A stretch of DNA of 19,694 nucleotides from positions 1 through 19,694 of the forward strand of contig DATKXO010000225.1 of NCBI GenBank assembly GCA_035528995.1. The letters run 5' to 3'. A model generated the notes under the pieces. It ran no database searches, was not told the origin of the DNA, and saw nothing but the letters and a program-made list of their open reading frames with translations. Within the stretch, counting starts at the first letter, position 1, and every line of letters begins with the position of its first letter. The DNA is from DATKXO01 sp035528995 (lineage in GTDB: Bacteria; Planctomycetota; Phycisphaerae; UBA1845). A program made the translations under genes and the position numbers. Positions 6,821 to 14,469 of this stretch are shown piece by piece.

Positions 6821-8779
6821 CTACTGGCTGTCGCATTCTGTGGCGGCGTATTCCTCCTGGGACTCGACCTCGGGGGCGGCTGGATCGGGGCATTGGGTGC
6901 GCCAGCCGTCGGCCGTGCCGGTGGTGTTCTCCTCGGCGTAGGCGGATTCTCCGTTGACGGTGCCGGTGGTCTCTCGCGGAGACTCGAAGGCCCCGTTCTC
7001 GAAGCGGTCCGGCGGACTGCCGGAGAGCGTGGCGTCCGAGATCAGGAACTTGTACTCGGTAGTGGCGGTGGACCACATCGTGCAACCCCGGAAGACGTAG
7101 GAACGGAAACCCCAGTTGATGGTAACGCGGGTGCTGTCGTCGTCGGTGGCCACGAACTGCTCGGTGCTGATCGACGCGTCACCCTGGACGCCGGCGTTTG
7201 GCACGGTGAAGCGCATGAACTCGCCGGTTTCGATCCAGACCTCGCCCGGTTGCAGGTCGAAGTCGGGCGGACCGAAGTAGGCCCAGACGCACTCGAGGCG
7301 CCCGGTGTCGTCGATATCGTAGATGAATTGCGAAACGTCGCCGCCGACGTCCGGCGTGATCTCGACGGTCCAACAGCCGGCCAGCGCCTCGGCGGTGAAC
7401 TGTACGTCTTCGCCCTCTCCCTCGCCTTCACCTTCCCCGCCGGCGCCGTCGCCCGTGACGCATTGGCCGTCCGCCACGCAGACTTTTTCGCCGGGGCAGT
7501 CGTCGTCCCGCGTGCATTTGGGCACGCACTGGCCGTCGGTGCAGACCAGGTTGGAAGGACAGGGCTTCGCCGGACAGCGGCAGTCGGGGTCGTCCCAGAG
7601 TGCATCGGCCACTCCGCTCAGGGAGCTGGCTATGACGCGTTCGGCGCGATCGATTGCGGCCGTAGCCTCGTCGGCGAGCCGGGTGCAGTATTCCCAGTAC
7701 TTTTCGGATTGGTGGCTCTTGCGACACTGGGCATACACGGCGTTCCTTACGGGCTTGGCCAGAATTACTTCCAGGAAGCAGAACCGGTTTGACAGAACCC
7801 TGGCCAGGTCACTTCGACTGAGACACTCGGCGAGAGGGTGGTTGTTTTCCACGCTGTCGACGTTCTTGTAACCGTGCCGGGCGAGGATTCCGCGGACGAC
7901 GTACTTGGGGGCGTCTTCGGCACAGGCCACAACCGGATGTACGCCCGGATCAAAGACACGAACCTGGGCCGCGCGGCGGGCGACTTCGCCGTCCATGGGT
8001 AGCTCGCAGGCCGTGACTTTGGTGGCCCCGGAGTCCGCGTCGAGGCCGGGCAGGATTTCATCGAGATCGGTGTCGTCGAGAAAGAGGCCGGGCAAGGTGA
8101 GGACGACCTCGCCGTTGTCGCGTGCCTCGACGTCGGCCGAGCCGTCCGCGTTGTAGGTGACGGTGAGGACGAGCGATCCGAGGGTAAGCTGCGTGGGGCG
8201 CTGCTGATCGTCCAGGGTGACGTCGAGATCGGCCTGGGCATCGCCGGAATCGACGCTCAGGCCGGTGAAGAGGACCGCGCCGGCCTCGGGGTCGGTTGAG
8301 CCGTAGAAGGCGGCGGAGAAGTTGGCGTCCGGGTCCTGGACCAGCATCACGGTGCCAGCGGAGTCGGGGAAAGTGACGTCGAGATCATCTTCCTCCTGGT
8401 CGGGAGGCGCGATGTCTTCGGCGAAGATTTCGGAGGCGATGGTGTCGACGCACGGTTCACAGCTTTCGCGGCCGGCAGGCCCGCCCCCGGCCTCGAGCGG
8501 CGCGCCCTCGATCTGAGTAAGGACGTTGTCGATGGAGTTGGCGGAGGACATGCCCAGCGCATGGTGGTCCTGGATGATCCCATACATGGCCTGGACGTCG
8601 CCGGCGTGCGCCGTGCAAGTCGGGATACAGGCCGCCTCGGCCGCCGCGGAGACCTGGATGGCGGTTTCGGCCGGCGTATTGGTAGAGGAGCCGCCGCCAC
8701 CGGTCTTGACGGTGCAACCGCCAACAGCGAGAGCAGCAGCGCAACAAATGGCGCGGAGGAGTGGGTCGGTGCGTGTCAT
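6821..8779 (-). CDS. Lipoprotein of unknown function with Cys-rich region and (GE)n linker
   Basis: I do not recognise a named family. From ATG 8779 the protein is 652 aa. An ATG 12 codons upstream overlaps the predicted -10 and is less likely. The N-terminus is a lipoprotein signal with lipobox VGGC and lipidated Cys22, then a Gly/Ser/Thr spacer. Residues 35-120 contain several Cys. Residues 125-250 are acidic, rich in Asp and Thr, and probably beta-structured. Residues 255-400 are mixed or helical. Residues 400-441 carry repeated C-x-DGQC-V-x-x-C-x-x-DDDCP patterns like the small Cys-rich modules of secreted myxobacterial and planctomycete proteins. A (Gly-Glu)n linker at 445-458 precedes a C-terminal beta-rich domain (460-600, starting LAGCWTVE, vaguely lipocalin-like) and an acidic tail. 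The likely location is the outer envelope. Disulfides would require an oxidising compartment. Confidence 0.8.
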   Translation of the reverse strand: MTRTDPLLRAICCAAALAVGGCTVKTGGGGSSTNTPAETAIQVSAAAEAACIPTCTAHAGDVQAMYGIIQDHHALGMSSANSIDNVLTQIEGAPLEAGGGPAGRESCEPCVDTIASEIFAEDIAPPDQEEDDLDVTFPDSAGTVMLVQDPDANFSAAFYGSTDPEAGAVLFTGLSVDSGDAQADLDVTLDDQQRPTQLTLGSLVLTVTYNADGSADVEARDNGEVVLTLPGLFLDDTDLDEILPGLDADSGATKVTACELPMDGEVARRAAQVRVFDPGVHPVVACAEDAPKYVVRGILARHGYKNVDSVENNHPLAECLSRSDLARVLSNRFCFLEVILAKPVRNAVYAQCRKSHQSEKYWEYCTRLADEATAAIDRAERVIASSLSGVADALWDDPDCRCPAKPCPSNLVCTDGQCVPKCTRDDDCPGEKVCVADGQCVTGDGAGGEGEGEGEGEDVQFTAEALAGCWTVEITPDVGGDVSQFIYDIDDTGRLECVWAYFGPPDFDLQPGEVWIETGEFMRFTVPNAGVQGDASISTEQFVATDDDSTRVTINWGFRSYVFRGCTMWSTATTEYKFLISDATLSGSPPDRFENGAFESPRETTGTVNGESAYAEENTTGTADGWRTQCPDPAAPEVESQEEYAATECDSQ

Positions 8780-8813
8780 TTCGAATGCCCCATTTACCGA
8801 TCTGGTTGTCGTC

Positions 8814-8843
8814 ATTTTACGGCCCGGAACGTGTCCATTGCAA
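8814..8843 (-). promoter_or_regulatory. Promoter candidate for the lipoprotein gene
   Basis: On the minus strand TTGCAA (8838-8843), an 18-bp spacer and TAAAAT (8814-8819) match the consensus at four and five of six bases. Transcription would begin near 8807, leaving a 28-nt leader before ATG 8779. That supports the 8779 start over the ATG at 8815. Confidence 0.45.
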
Positions 8844-8944
8844 GTCTTCTACGGGCTGGGGTTCGACCGTGGCTGCATTCCTCCGCCCCATCCGGGGCGA
8901 AAATGGCTGCGGCGTTGGGCGCGGCTCGGTTCGCTGCTGCTTGC

Positions 8945-8967
8945 CGGGTCTAAGGACCCGACCTGCC
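8945..8967 (-). repeat. REP-like hairpin repeat, GGGTC type (copy 1)
   Basis: CGGGTC-TAAG-GACCCG (8945-8960) is followed by ACCTGCC. Read on the minus strand it begins GGCAGGTCGGGTC. It matches the copy at 14438-14460 in both stem and flank, with different loop bases. Confidence 0.6.
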
Positions 8968-9151
8968 ACTGAAGTTGGTGGCCAGGTGGGCAGGTGCCGG
9001 TTGTTATCGGCCTGAGAACACGCGCCAGGCGTACCGGATAAGTGGCCAACCAAGCGGGCTGTTGGAGCCGTCGTTTGCGGCCGACGATATGGCAAGGGCG
9101 GCGGTACCGGCCGTAGCGGTCGGGGTTTGCGCGGTTCGGAGCGACATACGC

Positions 9152-10606
9152 ATGGCAGCTTCCACGGCTGACGAGCCTCCGAACGATGGGACGGCGCGCG
9201 GGCCGCGCAGGGCGGACGGGCGAGGCGGGGTGGTCGGGCGAGCCGGGGTGGTCGAGCGAGGCGGGGCCGGGTGGCGGGTCGGGGTGGGCGGGCTGGTCTC
9301 GCGGGCAGTTCGGACGCTGACATCGCATCGTTGGCTGGTGGTGTTCTGTGCGGCCAACGCGCTGGGGTGCGGCGTGGTGACGGTGCGTTATCTGGCATCG
9401 CTGGACGGGGCGCTGGGGCCGCAAGGTGAGGTGATCACCGGCGACTTCATGCACTTCTACCTGGGCGGGCGGATGATCCTGGAGGGGGACGGGGCCGCAC
9501 TGTATGACGTGGCGGCGCAGGGGGAAACGCAGGCGCGGATCGTCGGGCCGCAGTACGGGAAGGTACATTGGTACAACTACCCCCCCACCTTCGCGGTGGC
9601 GCTGGCGCCGCTGAGCGCGTTGCCGTACGTCTGGGCGTTCTACGTGTACGACCTGCTGATGGCGGCGGCGATGGCGGCGACGTTGTGGATGCTGCGTCCG
9701 CTGCTGCCGGCGCTGGGGCGGTACTGGGGTGTCACGGTGCTGGCGGTGGTGTTCTTTCACCCGATTATTCGGAACATCGTCGGCGGGCAGAACACGGTGC
9801 TGACGGTCTTTCTGATGACGGGTGTCTACGTAGGGCTACGGACCGATCGAGGGGTGCTGGCCGGCGTGTTCCTGGGGCTATTGCTGTACAAGCCGCAGCT
9901 CGTGCTGCTGCTGGGGCTGATCCTGCTGGTGCGCGGGGCGCTTCGGCCGGTGATGGTGGCCGGCGTGGTGGGGATGGGGCATTACCTGGTGGGGGCGGTG
10001 TTCTGCGGGGCGTCGTGGCCGATGACGTTTCTGAAGTTTCTGGCGTGGTTCGGGCCTGTGGAGGCACGCCTGAATCGGGCGACGCACTTCTCGCTGTTGC
10101 GGGTGTGCGAGTTCTCGCTGCCGGCGGCGTGGGCGCATGTGGCAGCGGGCGTGATGATGCTCGCGGTGCTGGCGATTGTGATTCGATTTGCCCGGCAACA
10201 CGCGGCGAGTGAGGCGGGGTTCGCGGTGAGCTGGGCGCTGGCGATCACAGGGGCCGTGCTGATCAGTCCGTATGCTCAGTATTACGACGCGGGGATACTG
10301 GTGCTGCCGGTGCTGCTGGGGCTGGACTACGTGTTGCAGCAGGGTCGGGACCCGTCGGCGAAGCTGCGGCTGCTGCTGGTGGCCGGTTACGTGCTGTATC
10401 CGATCTACGAGGTTTCGCGGGCGATTCAGTTCCAGCCGCTGGTGCTGTGGCCGGTGCTGATCCTGATCTGGTTGACGGGGGTTCTGTCAGGATCGGGCGG
10501 ATCGGCTGACACGGCTGGTAGCGACCCCCCTACCACTCTGTGGCGGTCATGGCTTTCCGTGTTCCGGCCGGCGGGCGCTGCACCGACGACGCGCGTCTCG
10601 CGTTAA
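9152..10606 (+). CDS. Membrane glycosyltransferase, GT87/DUF2029-like
   Basis: A polytopic inner-membrane protein of about 484 aa that resembles the GT87 (DUF2029, PimE-like) glycosyltransferases, which use polyprenyl-phosphate sugars on the outer face of the membrane. The sequence shows one helix near residues 59-80, then the family-type loop GDFMHFYLGGRMILEGDGAALYD with its conserved acidic residue. It continues with about nine further hydrophobic segments, including VTVLAVVFFHPIIRNIVGGQN and SPYAQYYDAGILVLPVLLGL. ATG 9152 has GGAG 11 nt upstream, but the start is uncertain because the frame is open from 8975. The first 55 residues are disordered and encode three imperfect 18-bp repeats. 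Sugar and acceptor cannot be inferred. The stop codon overlaps that of the convergent nucleotidyltransferase gene. Confidence 0.82.
   Translation: MAASTADEPPNDGTARGPRRADGRGGVVGRAGVVERGGAGWRVGVGGLVSRAVRTLTSHRWLVVFCAANALGCGVVTVRYLASLDGALGPQGEVITGDFMHFYLGGRMILEGDGAALYDVAAQGETQARIVGPQYGKVHWYNYPPTFAVALAPLSALPYVWAFYVYDLLMAAAMAATLWMLRPLLPALGRYWGVTVLAVVFFHPIIRNIVGGQNTVLTVFLMTGVYVGLRTDRGVLAGVFLGLLLYKPQLVLLLGLILLVRGALRPVMVAGVVGMGHYLVGAVFCGASWPMTFLKFLAWFGPVEARLNRATHFSLLRVCEFSLPAAWAHVAAGVMMLAVLAIVIRFARQHAASEAGFAVSWALAITGAVLISPYAQYYDAGILVLPVLLGLDYVLQQGRDPSAKLRLLLVAGYVLYPIYEVSRAIQFQPLVLWPVLILIWLTGVLSGSGGSADTAGSDPPTTLWRSWLSVFRPAGAAPTTRVSR
9218..9271 (+). repeat. Three imperfect 18-bp tandem repeats in the GT87 N-terminus
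   Basis: Units at 9218-9235, 9236-9253 and 9254-9271 follow the pattern GGGCGAGGCGGGGTGGTC with few changes. In frame they encode GRGGVV, GRAGVV and ERGGAG. The tract is in the poorly conserved N-terminal region and may vary in copy number. Confidence 0.7.
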
Positions 10607-11157
10607 TCCCGATCCTCCATGGCGCGTTGGATGTCGTCGAGCCTGGCCCGCAGTTCTGGAGAGAGATGGTTACGGATCGCCTCGTCGATCAGGCCAACGC
10701 TCGTCAGGTCCGCTATGTGGACGCGATCGATGTCGCGGCAGGAGGTGAGCTTCATCCGCACCAGGGCCGCCAGATCGAGCACCAGGAAGCCCTCCGGATC
10801 GCGAACCGCCTCGTCCACCGAGGGTGCCGGGCAAGGATACGACGGCCGAACGAACTCGTCGGCCCACACCAAGTGAACACCGGACCTCTTGCTCGGCTCG
10901 TCGGGATCGACGAACAACACCATCCGACGCAAGTCGTGACGCTTGAAGCCCAGGGTCGTCATGGCCTGTGTCACCCGGTCGTCGTCGGATCGCCGAACGA
11001 GCAGGTCTACGTCCTTGGTCGCGCGGGTGGCACCCGGATCAGCACGTCCAACCCAGGTCGCCACGGCGTTGCCGCCGATGACGGCATACGGCACGTTCGC
11101 TGCGTCGAGGGCTTCGGTCACCCGCCTCAGCCGCTTCTCGACGCGATCCACCGCCAT
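10603..11157 (-). CDS. Nucleotidyltransferase-fold protein (AbiEii/MNT-like)
   Basis: A 184-aa protein with the signature of the polymerase-beta nucleotidyltransferase superfamily: IGGNAVATW at 27-35, then the metal-binding KDVDLLV with Asp49 and Asp51. This arrangement is seen in small nucleotidyltransferase and AbiEii-like proteins. The substrate is unknown. ATG 11157 is chosen because the family pattern begins close to it (VEKRLRRVTEALDAANVPYAVIGG). A GTG at 11187 would add ten residues without homology, and neither start has a good ribosome site. It lies 81 bp downstream of alaS on the same strand and may be read through from it. No partner antitoxin or HEPN gene is adjacent, so a toxin role is speculative. 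Confidence 0.8.
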   Translation of the reverse strand: MAVDRVEKRLRRVTEALDAANVPYAVIGGNAVATWVGRADPGATRATKDVDLLVRRSDDDRVTQAMTTLGFKRHDLRRMVLFVDPDEPSKRSGVHLVWADEFVRPSYPCPAPSVDEAVRDPEGFLVLDLAALVRMKLTSCRDIDRVHIADLTSVGLIDEAIRNHLSPELRARLDDIQRAMEDRD

Positions 11158-11238
11158 CACATGTGCTCGAAAGGATAAGCTCGCCACGGTTGAGGATTCT
11201 ATCTCCCAGCGCGCAAGGACGCCATGCCGCGCGCCAGA

Positions 11239-14200
11239 CTACCGAAGCCACTCACGCAACAGCGCCTTCGCCTTCTCCAGGGCCTCGGGCAGGGCATCCG
11301 GGTTCTTGCCGCCGGCCTGGGCGAGGGTGGGTTTGCCGCCGCCGGAACCGTTGACGATGGGGGCGATCTGTCGGACGAGGTCGCCGGCTTTGAGGCCTCT
11401 GTCGACTGCGTCCTTGCTCATGCCGGCCACGAGGGTGACCTTGGCGCCGGACACCGACGCGAGGAGGACGGCCGAGGCCTGGGTCTTGTTGCGGACCCAG
11501 TCTATCGCGCCGCGCAGTGCTTCAGCCGGGGCGTCGTCGATCTGACCAACGACGATGGTCACGCCGTTGACCGTCTCGGCCGAGTCGAGCAGGGCGGCCA
11601 CCTGTTCCATGGCCGACCGGCCGGAGTCGGCCGATCGCTGCTTGGCCTCTTTCTTGGCGATTCGGCGAAGCTCGGCCAGCTTGTCGGCCAGCTTGTGGCG
11701 CACTACGACGGGGATGACGGATTCGTTGATGGTGCGTTGAAGGGACGCGAGTTCGGCATTGAGGTCCGCTTCCTTACGGGCGCGGCTCGGAAAGGTGTGG
11801 TCGCGGCCAGCGGCGGTTAGGAGGGCGTCGGTCTTCTCCAGGAGTTCGGCGCCTGTCGCCTCCGCCTCGCGGGCTGCCTCGCCGGAAAGTCCCACCACGC
11901 GGCGAACGCCCTTGGCTACGCCTTCTTCGGAGATCAGGACGAATCGCTCGGCCTGGCCGCTGTTGGACAGGTGGGTCCCGCCGCAGAACTCGACGGGATG
12001 CTTCATCCACTTCGGATCGTCCGGGCTGCCCAACAGGGTGTCCGGGGCGGGGTTGTCTTCGTCGCCGATGGGCGCACCGATGGAGACGACGCGCACTCGC
12101 TCCGGGTACTGCTCACCGAAGACCGCCCGTAGCGTCCTTATCCGCAGGGCCTTGGTCTGATCGACCTCCTGCGTGAATACGGGGTGGTTTGCCTCGATCT
12201 GCTGATTGGCCAGCGCCTCGACCCGTTCCAGTTGCTCGGGCGTCACCGGCTTGTTGTGCGAGAAATCGAAGCGCGTCTTTTCCGGATCAACCAACGACCC
12301 CTTCTGCTGCACGCCATCACCCAAAACCTCCCGCAGGGCCCAGTTGAGGATGTGGGTGGCGGTGTGGTTTTGCATCGTGGAGGAGCGGCGCGGATCAACG
12401 CGAAGTTCGCAGCTTTGTGGCACCTTAACGGTGCCCTTCGTGACGACTCCGACATGTGCGACATTTCCAAGTGCGCGCCCGACTGACGTGATACGTATCT
12501 CACCCGTTTCTGTTGACAAGGTACCTGTATCGGAAACCTGACCTCCCTGCTCGGCATAGAAGCAAGTGCGATCCGTCATCACGACGACTTCTGCTCCCTC
12601 CTCAATATTCTGGAATTGAGAATGTATCATCATCACGGTCGCACGGCAGTTAAGACTGATGCCGTACTTCGGGCTCTCGTCGCATGGAGGAACCGCCTGA
12701 GGGTGCCACTGCTCAAGGATCGTCGTGGAAGCCGCACGCTCGGCACCACGAGCCTTGGCTCGGGCTTCCTCCATGAGCCTCTCGAATTCACACGTATCAA
12801 CGTGTAGCCCGCGTTCGCGCGCCATCATCTGGGTGAGATCAATTGGGAAGCCATATGTATCGTGCAACCTGAAGGCCGCTTCGCCTGGGATCACGTTCTT
12901 GCCAGCTCGCTTGAAGAGAGCTACTTCCTTTGGGTGGATCCATTCTCCTGCGGCGAGGAGTGCAGGCGTCGGGGAGTCCGTGAGTTCATTCTCAGTGACA
13001 TAATCGTCGGAAGCGATTCGCTTGACGGTCTGCACCCATTCCTCGAACAGCGCTATCCCGCGTTCCAGTGTTCGGTCAAACGACTCTTCCTCGTCGCGGA
13101 TGATCTTGGCGATCTCGTCGGGCTTCTGCTTGAGTTGCGGGAAGGCGTTGCCGAGGGAGTCGACGACTGCCGGGACGAGCTTGTACAGAAACGGCTCGTG
13201 CATGTTGAGGTACTGCCAGGCATAGCGGACCGCTCTGCGCACGATCCGTCTCAGTACAGAACCACGGTCTCCGCGGTCGGGCATGCAGCCGTCGTTGATC
13301 GCGAACGTCAGGCAGCGAGCGTGGTCGGCGATGACGCGGTAGCTGATGTCGGTCATTAGTTGAGGGATCGAGGGTGCGCTCCCGGCGCCTTCCCTTGATC
13401 CCTCGATCCCTTGATCCCTCGATCCCTCCTGCGGCAGCAAGCCAGTGTAGGGGGGGGCGCCGGTTATCTCGCGGATCGCGTCGAAGATCGGCGTGAACAC
13501 GTCCGTGTCGTAATTGCTCACTTGGCCGAGCTTGCCCTGGGCCATGCCTTGCAGGACGGCGCAGAGTCGCTCGAAACCCATGCCGGTATCGACGTGCTTG
13601 GCCGGCAGGTTGGTCAGCTTGCCGTCAGCCGCCCGGTTGTACTGGATGAACACCAGGTTCCAGATTTCGATTGCCCGGTGATCGCCGGCGTTGACCAGCG
13701 GGCCGCCGGTCTTGTCCGGGGTCAGGTCGATGTGGATTTCGCTGCAGGGGCCGCAGGGACCCGTGTCGCCCATCTCCCAGAAGTTGTCCTTCTTGTTGCC
13801 CGGAACGATGTGCGACGGATCGATGTCCGTCATGTCCTTCCACAGTCGGGCGGCCTCGTCGTCCGGTTCGAGTCCTTCCGACTCATCGCCCTCGAAGTAA
13901 GAGGCGTATAGCCGGTCCTTCTCGATGCCCCACACATCGGTGAGCAGTTCCCAGGCCCACTCGATGGCCTCCTTCTTGAAGTAGTCGCCGAAGGACCAGT
14001 TGCCCAGCATCTCGAAGAGGGTGTGGTGGTAGGTATCCTGGCCCACGTCGTCCAGATCGTTGTGCTTGCCGCCGGCCCGGATGCATTTCTGGGTGTCGGC
14101 GACTCGGGTGTAGGGGCGGCTGCCGGTGCCCAGGAAGACGTCCTTGAACTGGTTCATGCCGGCGTTGGTGAACATGAGGGTGGGGTCGTCGGCCGGCACC

Positions 14201-14280
14201 AGCGACGCGGAGGGGACGATGGTGTGGTCCTTGGTCTTGAAGAAGTCCAGGAACTGCTGTCTTATCTCGCGTGAGGTCAT
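11239..14280 (-). CDS. alaS: Alanyl-tRNA synthetase, unusually long
   Basis: The enzyme charges tRNA(Ala) and edits Ser/Gly-tRNA(Ala) in the cytosol. The order is complete: class II catalytic domain (1-250, with FTNAGMNQFKDVF, TYHHTLFEMLGNWSFGDYFK and DTGMGFERL), tRNA-recognition region (310-480), editing domain with HTATH (639-643) and CGGTH (767-770 with Cys766), and a C-Ala/DHHA1 region rich in Gly-Gly near the end. The length of 1013 aa compares with about 875 in typical bacteria. Two additions are visible. A repeat-derived insert lies at about 285-307, between PPYTG and the conserved TDISYRVIADH. About 35 extra residues lie at roughly 432-467, before GEAAFRLHDTYGFPIDLT. The central part (about 12430-13030) is much less GC-rich than the ends. 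ATG 14280 has AGGA 7 nt upstream. Confidence 0.96.
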   Translation of the reverse strand: MTSREIRQQFLDFFKTKDHTIVPSASLVPADDPTLMFTNAGMNQFKDVFLGTGSRPYTRVADTQKCIRAGGKHNDLDDVGQDTYHHTLFEMLGNWSFGDYFKKEAIEWAWELLTDVWGIEKDRLYASYFEGDESEGLEPDDEAARLWKDMTDIDPSHIVPGNKKDNFWEMGDTGPCGPCSEIHIDLTPDKTGGPLVNAGDHRAIEIWNLVFIQYNRAADGKLTNLPAKHVDTGMGFERLCAVLQGMAQGKLGQVSNYDTDVFTPIFDAIREITGAPPYTGLLPQEGSRDQGIEGSREGAGSAPSIPQLMTDISYRVIADHARCLTFAINDGCMPDRGDRGSVLRRIVRRAVRYAWQYLNMHEPFLYKLVPAVVDSLGNAFPQLKQKPDEIAKIIRDEEESFDRTLERGIALFEEWVQTVKRIASDDYVTENELTDSPTPALLAAGEWIHPKEVALFKRAGKNVIPGEAAFRLHDTYGFPIDLTQMMARERGLHVDTCEFERLMEEARAKARGAERAASTTILEQWHPQAVPPCDESPKYGISLNCRATVMMIHSQFQNIEEGAEVVVMTDRTCFYAEQGGQVSDTGTLSTETGEIRITSVGRALGNVAHVGVVTKGTVKVPQSCELRVDPRRSSTMQNHTATHILNWALREVLGDGVQQKGSLVDPEKTRFDFSHNKPVTPEQLERVEALANQQIEANHPVFTQEVDQTKALRIRTLRAVFGEQYPERVRVVSIGAPIGDEDNPAPDTLLGSPDDPKWMKHPVEFCGGTHLSNSGQAERFVLISEEGVAKGVRRVVGLSGEAAREAEATGAELLEKTDALLTAAGRDHTFPSRARKEADLNAELASLQRTINESVIPVVVRHKLADKLAELRRIAKKEAKQRSADSGRSAMEQVAALLDSAETVNGVTIVVGQIDDAPAEALRGAIDWVRNKTQASAVLLASVSGAKVTLVAGMSKDAVDRGLKAGDLVRQIAPIVNGSGGGKPTLAQAGGKNPDALPEALEKAKALLREWLR
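13360..13430 (-). repeat. Palindromic octamer repeat inserted in frame in alaS
   Basis: On the plus strand, five octamers of the type TCCCTTGA / TCCCTCGA run from 13391 to 13430, including a perfect 16-bp tandem duplication (TTGATCCCTCGATCCC at 13395-13410 and 13411-13426). GAGGGATCGAGGG at 13362-13374 is the inverse of this tract, so the whole can form a hairpin with a GGCGCC-containing loop. In the alaS frame it encodes about 23 low-complexity residues (285-307: GSRDQGIEGSREGAG and following) with no stop codon. Confidence 0.8.
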
Positions 14281-14386
14281 TCAAACATCCTGACGAACAG
14301 GTCATCGGCGGCGACTCGGCGGCGGCCGCCAAGGTCATCCCGGCCCGGAAACAGGTCGCAGAGAGCGAACCAGGGCGGATTGAGCG

Positions 14387-14415
14387 ATGATCGGTTGTAG
14401 GCCTGGGAACGTCAA
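14387..14415 (-). promoter_or_regulatory. Promoter candidate for alaS
   Basis: On the minus strand TTGACG (14410-14415), a 17-bp spacer and GATCAT (14387-14392) match five and four of six consensus bases. The predicted start is near 14380, about 100 nt before the alaS ATG. This would make alaS independent of the upstream htrA. Confidence 0.45.
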
Positions 14416-14437
14416 GTCCCGGGGGTGAGCAGCCGTT

Positions 14438-14460
14438 CGGGTCTGCGGACCCGACCTACG
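14438..14460 (-). repeat. REP-like hairpin repeat, GGGTC type (copy 2), downstream of htrA
   Basis: CGGGTC-TGCG-GACCCG (14438-14453) is followed by ACCTACG. On the minus strand it begins CGTAGGTCGGGTC, 10 bp after the htrA stop codon, so it could also help to end or protect the htrA transcript. It is the same family as the copy at 8945-8967. Confidence 0.65.
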
Positions 14461-14469
14461 TGCTGGGGT

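Larger units (their letters stand above)
8780..9151. other. Divergent intergenic region with promoter and hairpin repeat
   Basis: This 372-bp region separates the divergent lipoprotein and GT87 genes. It holds a promoter candidate for the lipoprotein gene (8814-8843) and one hairpin repeat (8945-8967). I found no convincing promoter for GT87. The GT87 frame is open back to 8975, but that extension has no membrane or family signature. Confidence 0.5.

Noticed and set aside
6893..7792. Open frame of 299 codons antisense to the lipoprotein gene
   Set aside because: No signal, domain or ribosome site; the minus-strand frame has a lipoprotein signal and Cys modules.
13391..13430. Octamer array considered as a CRISPR or origin iteron
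   Set aside because: The units are contiguous with no spacers, only 8 bp long, and lie inside alaS; no cas genes or dnaA boxes are present.
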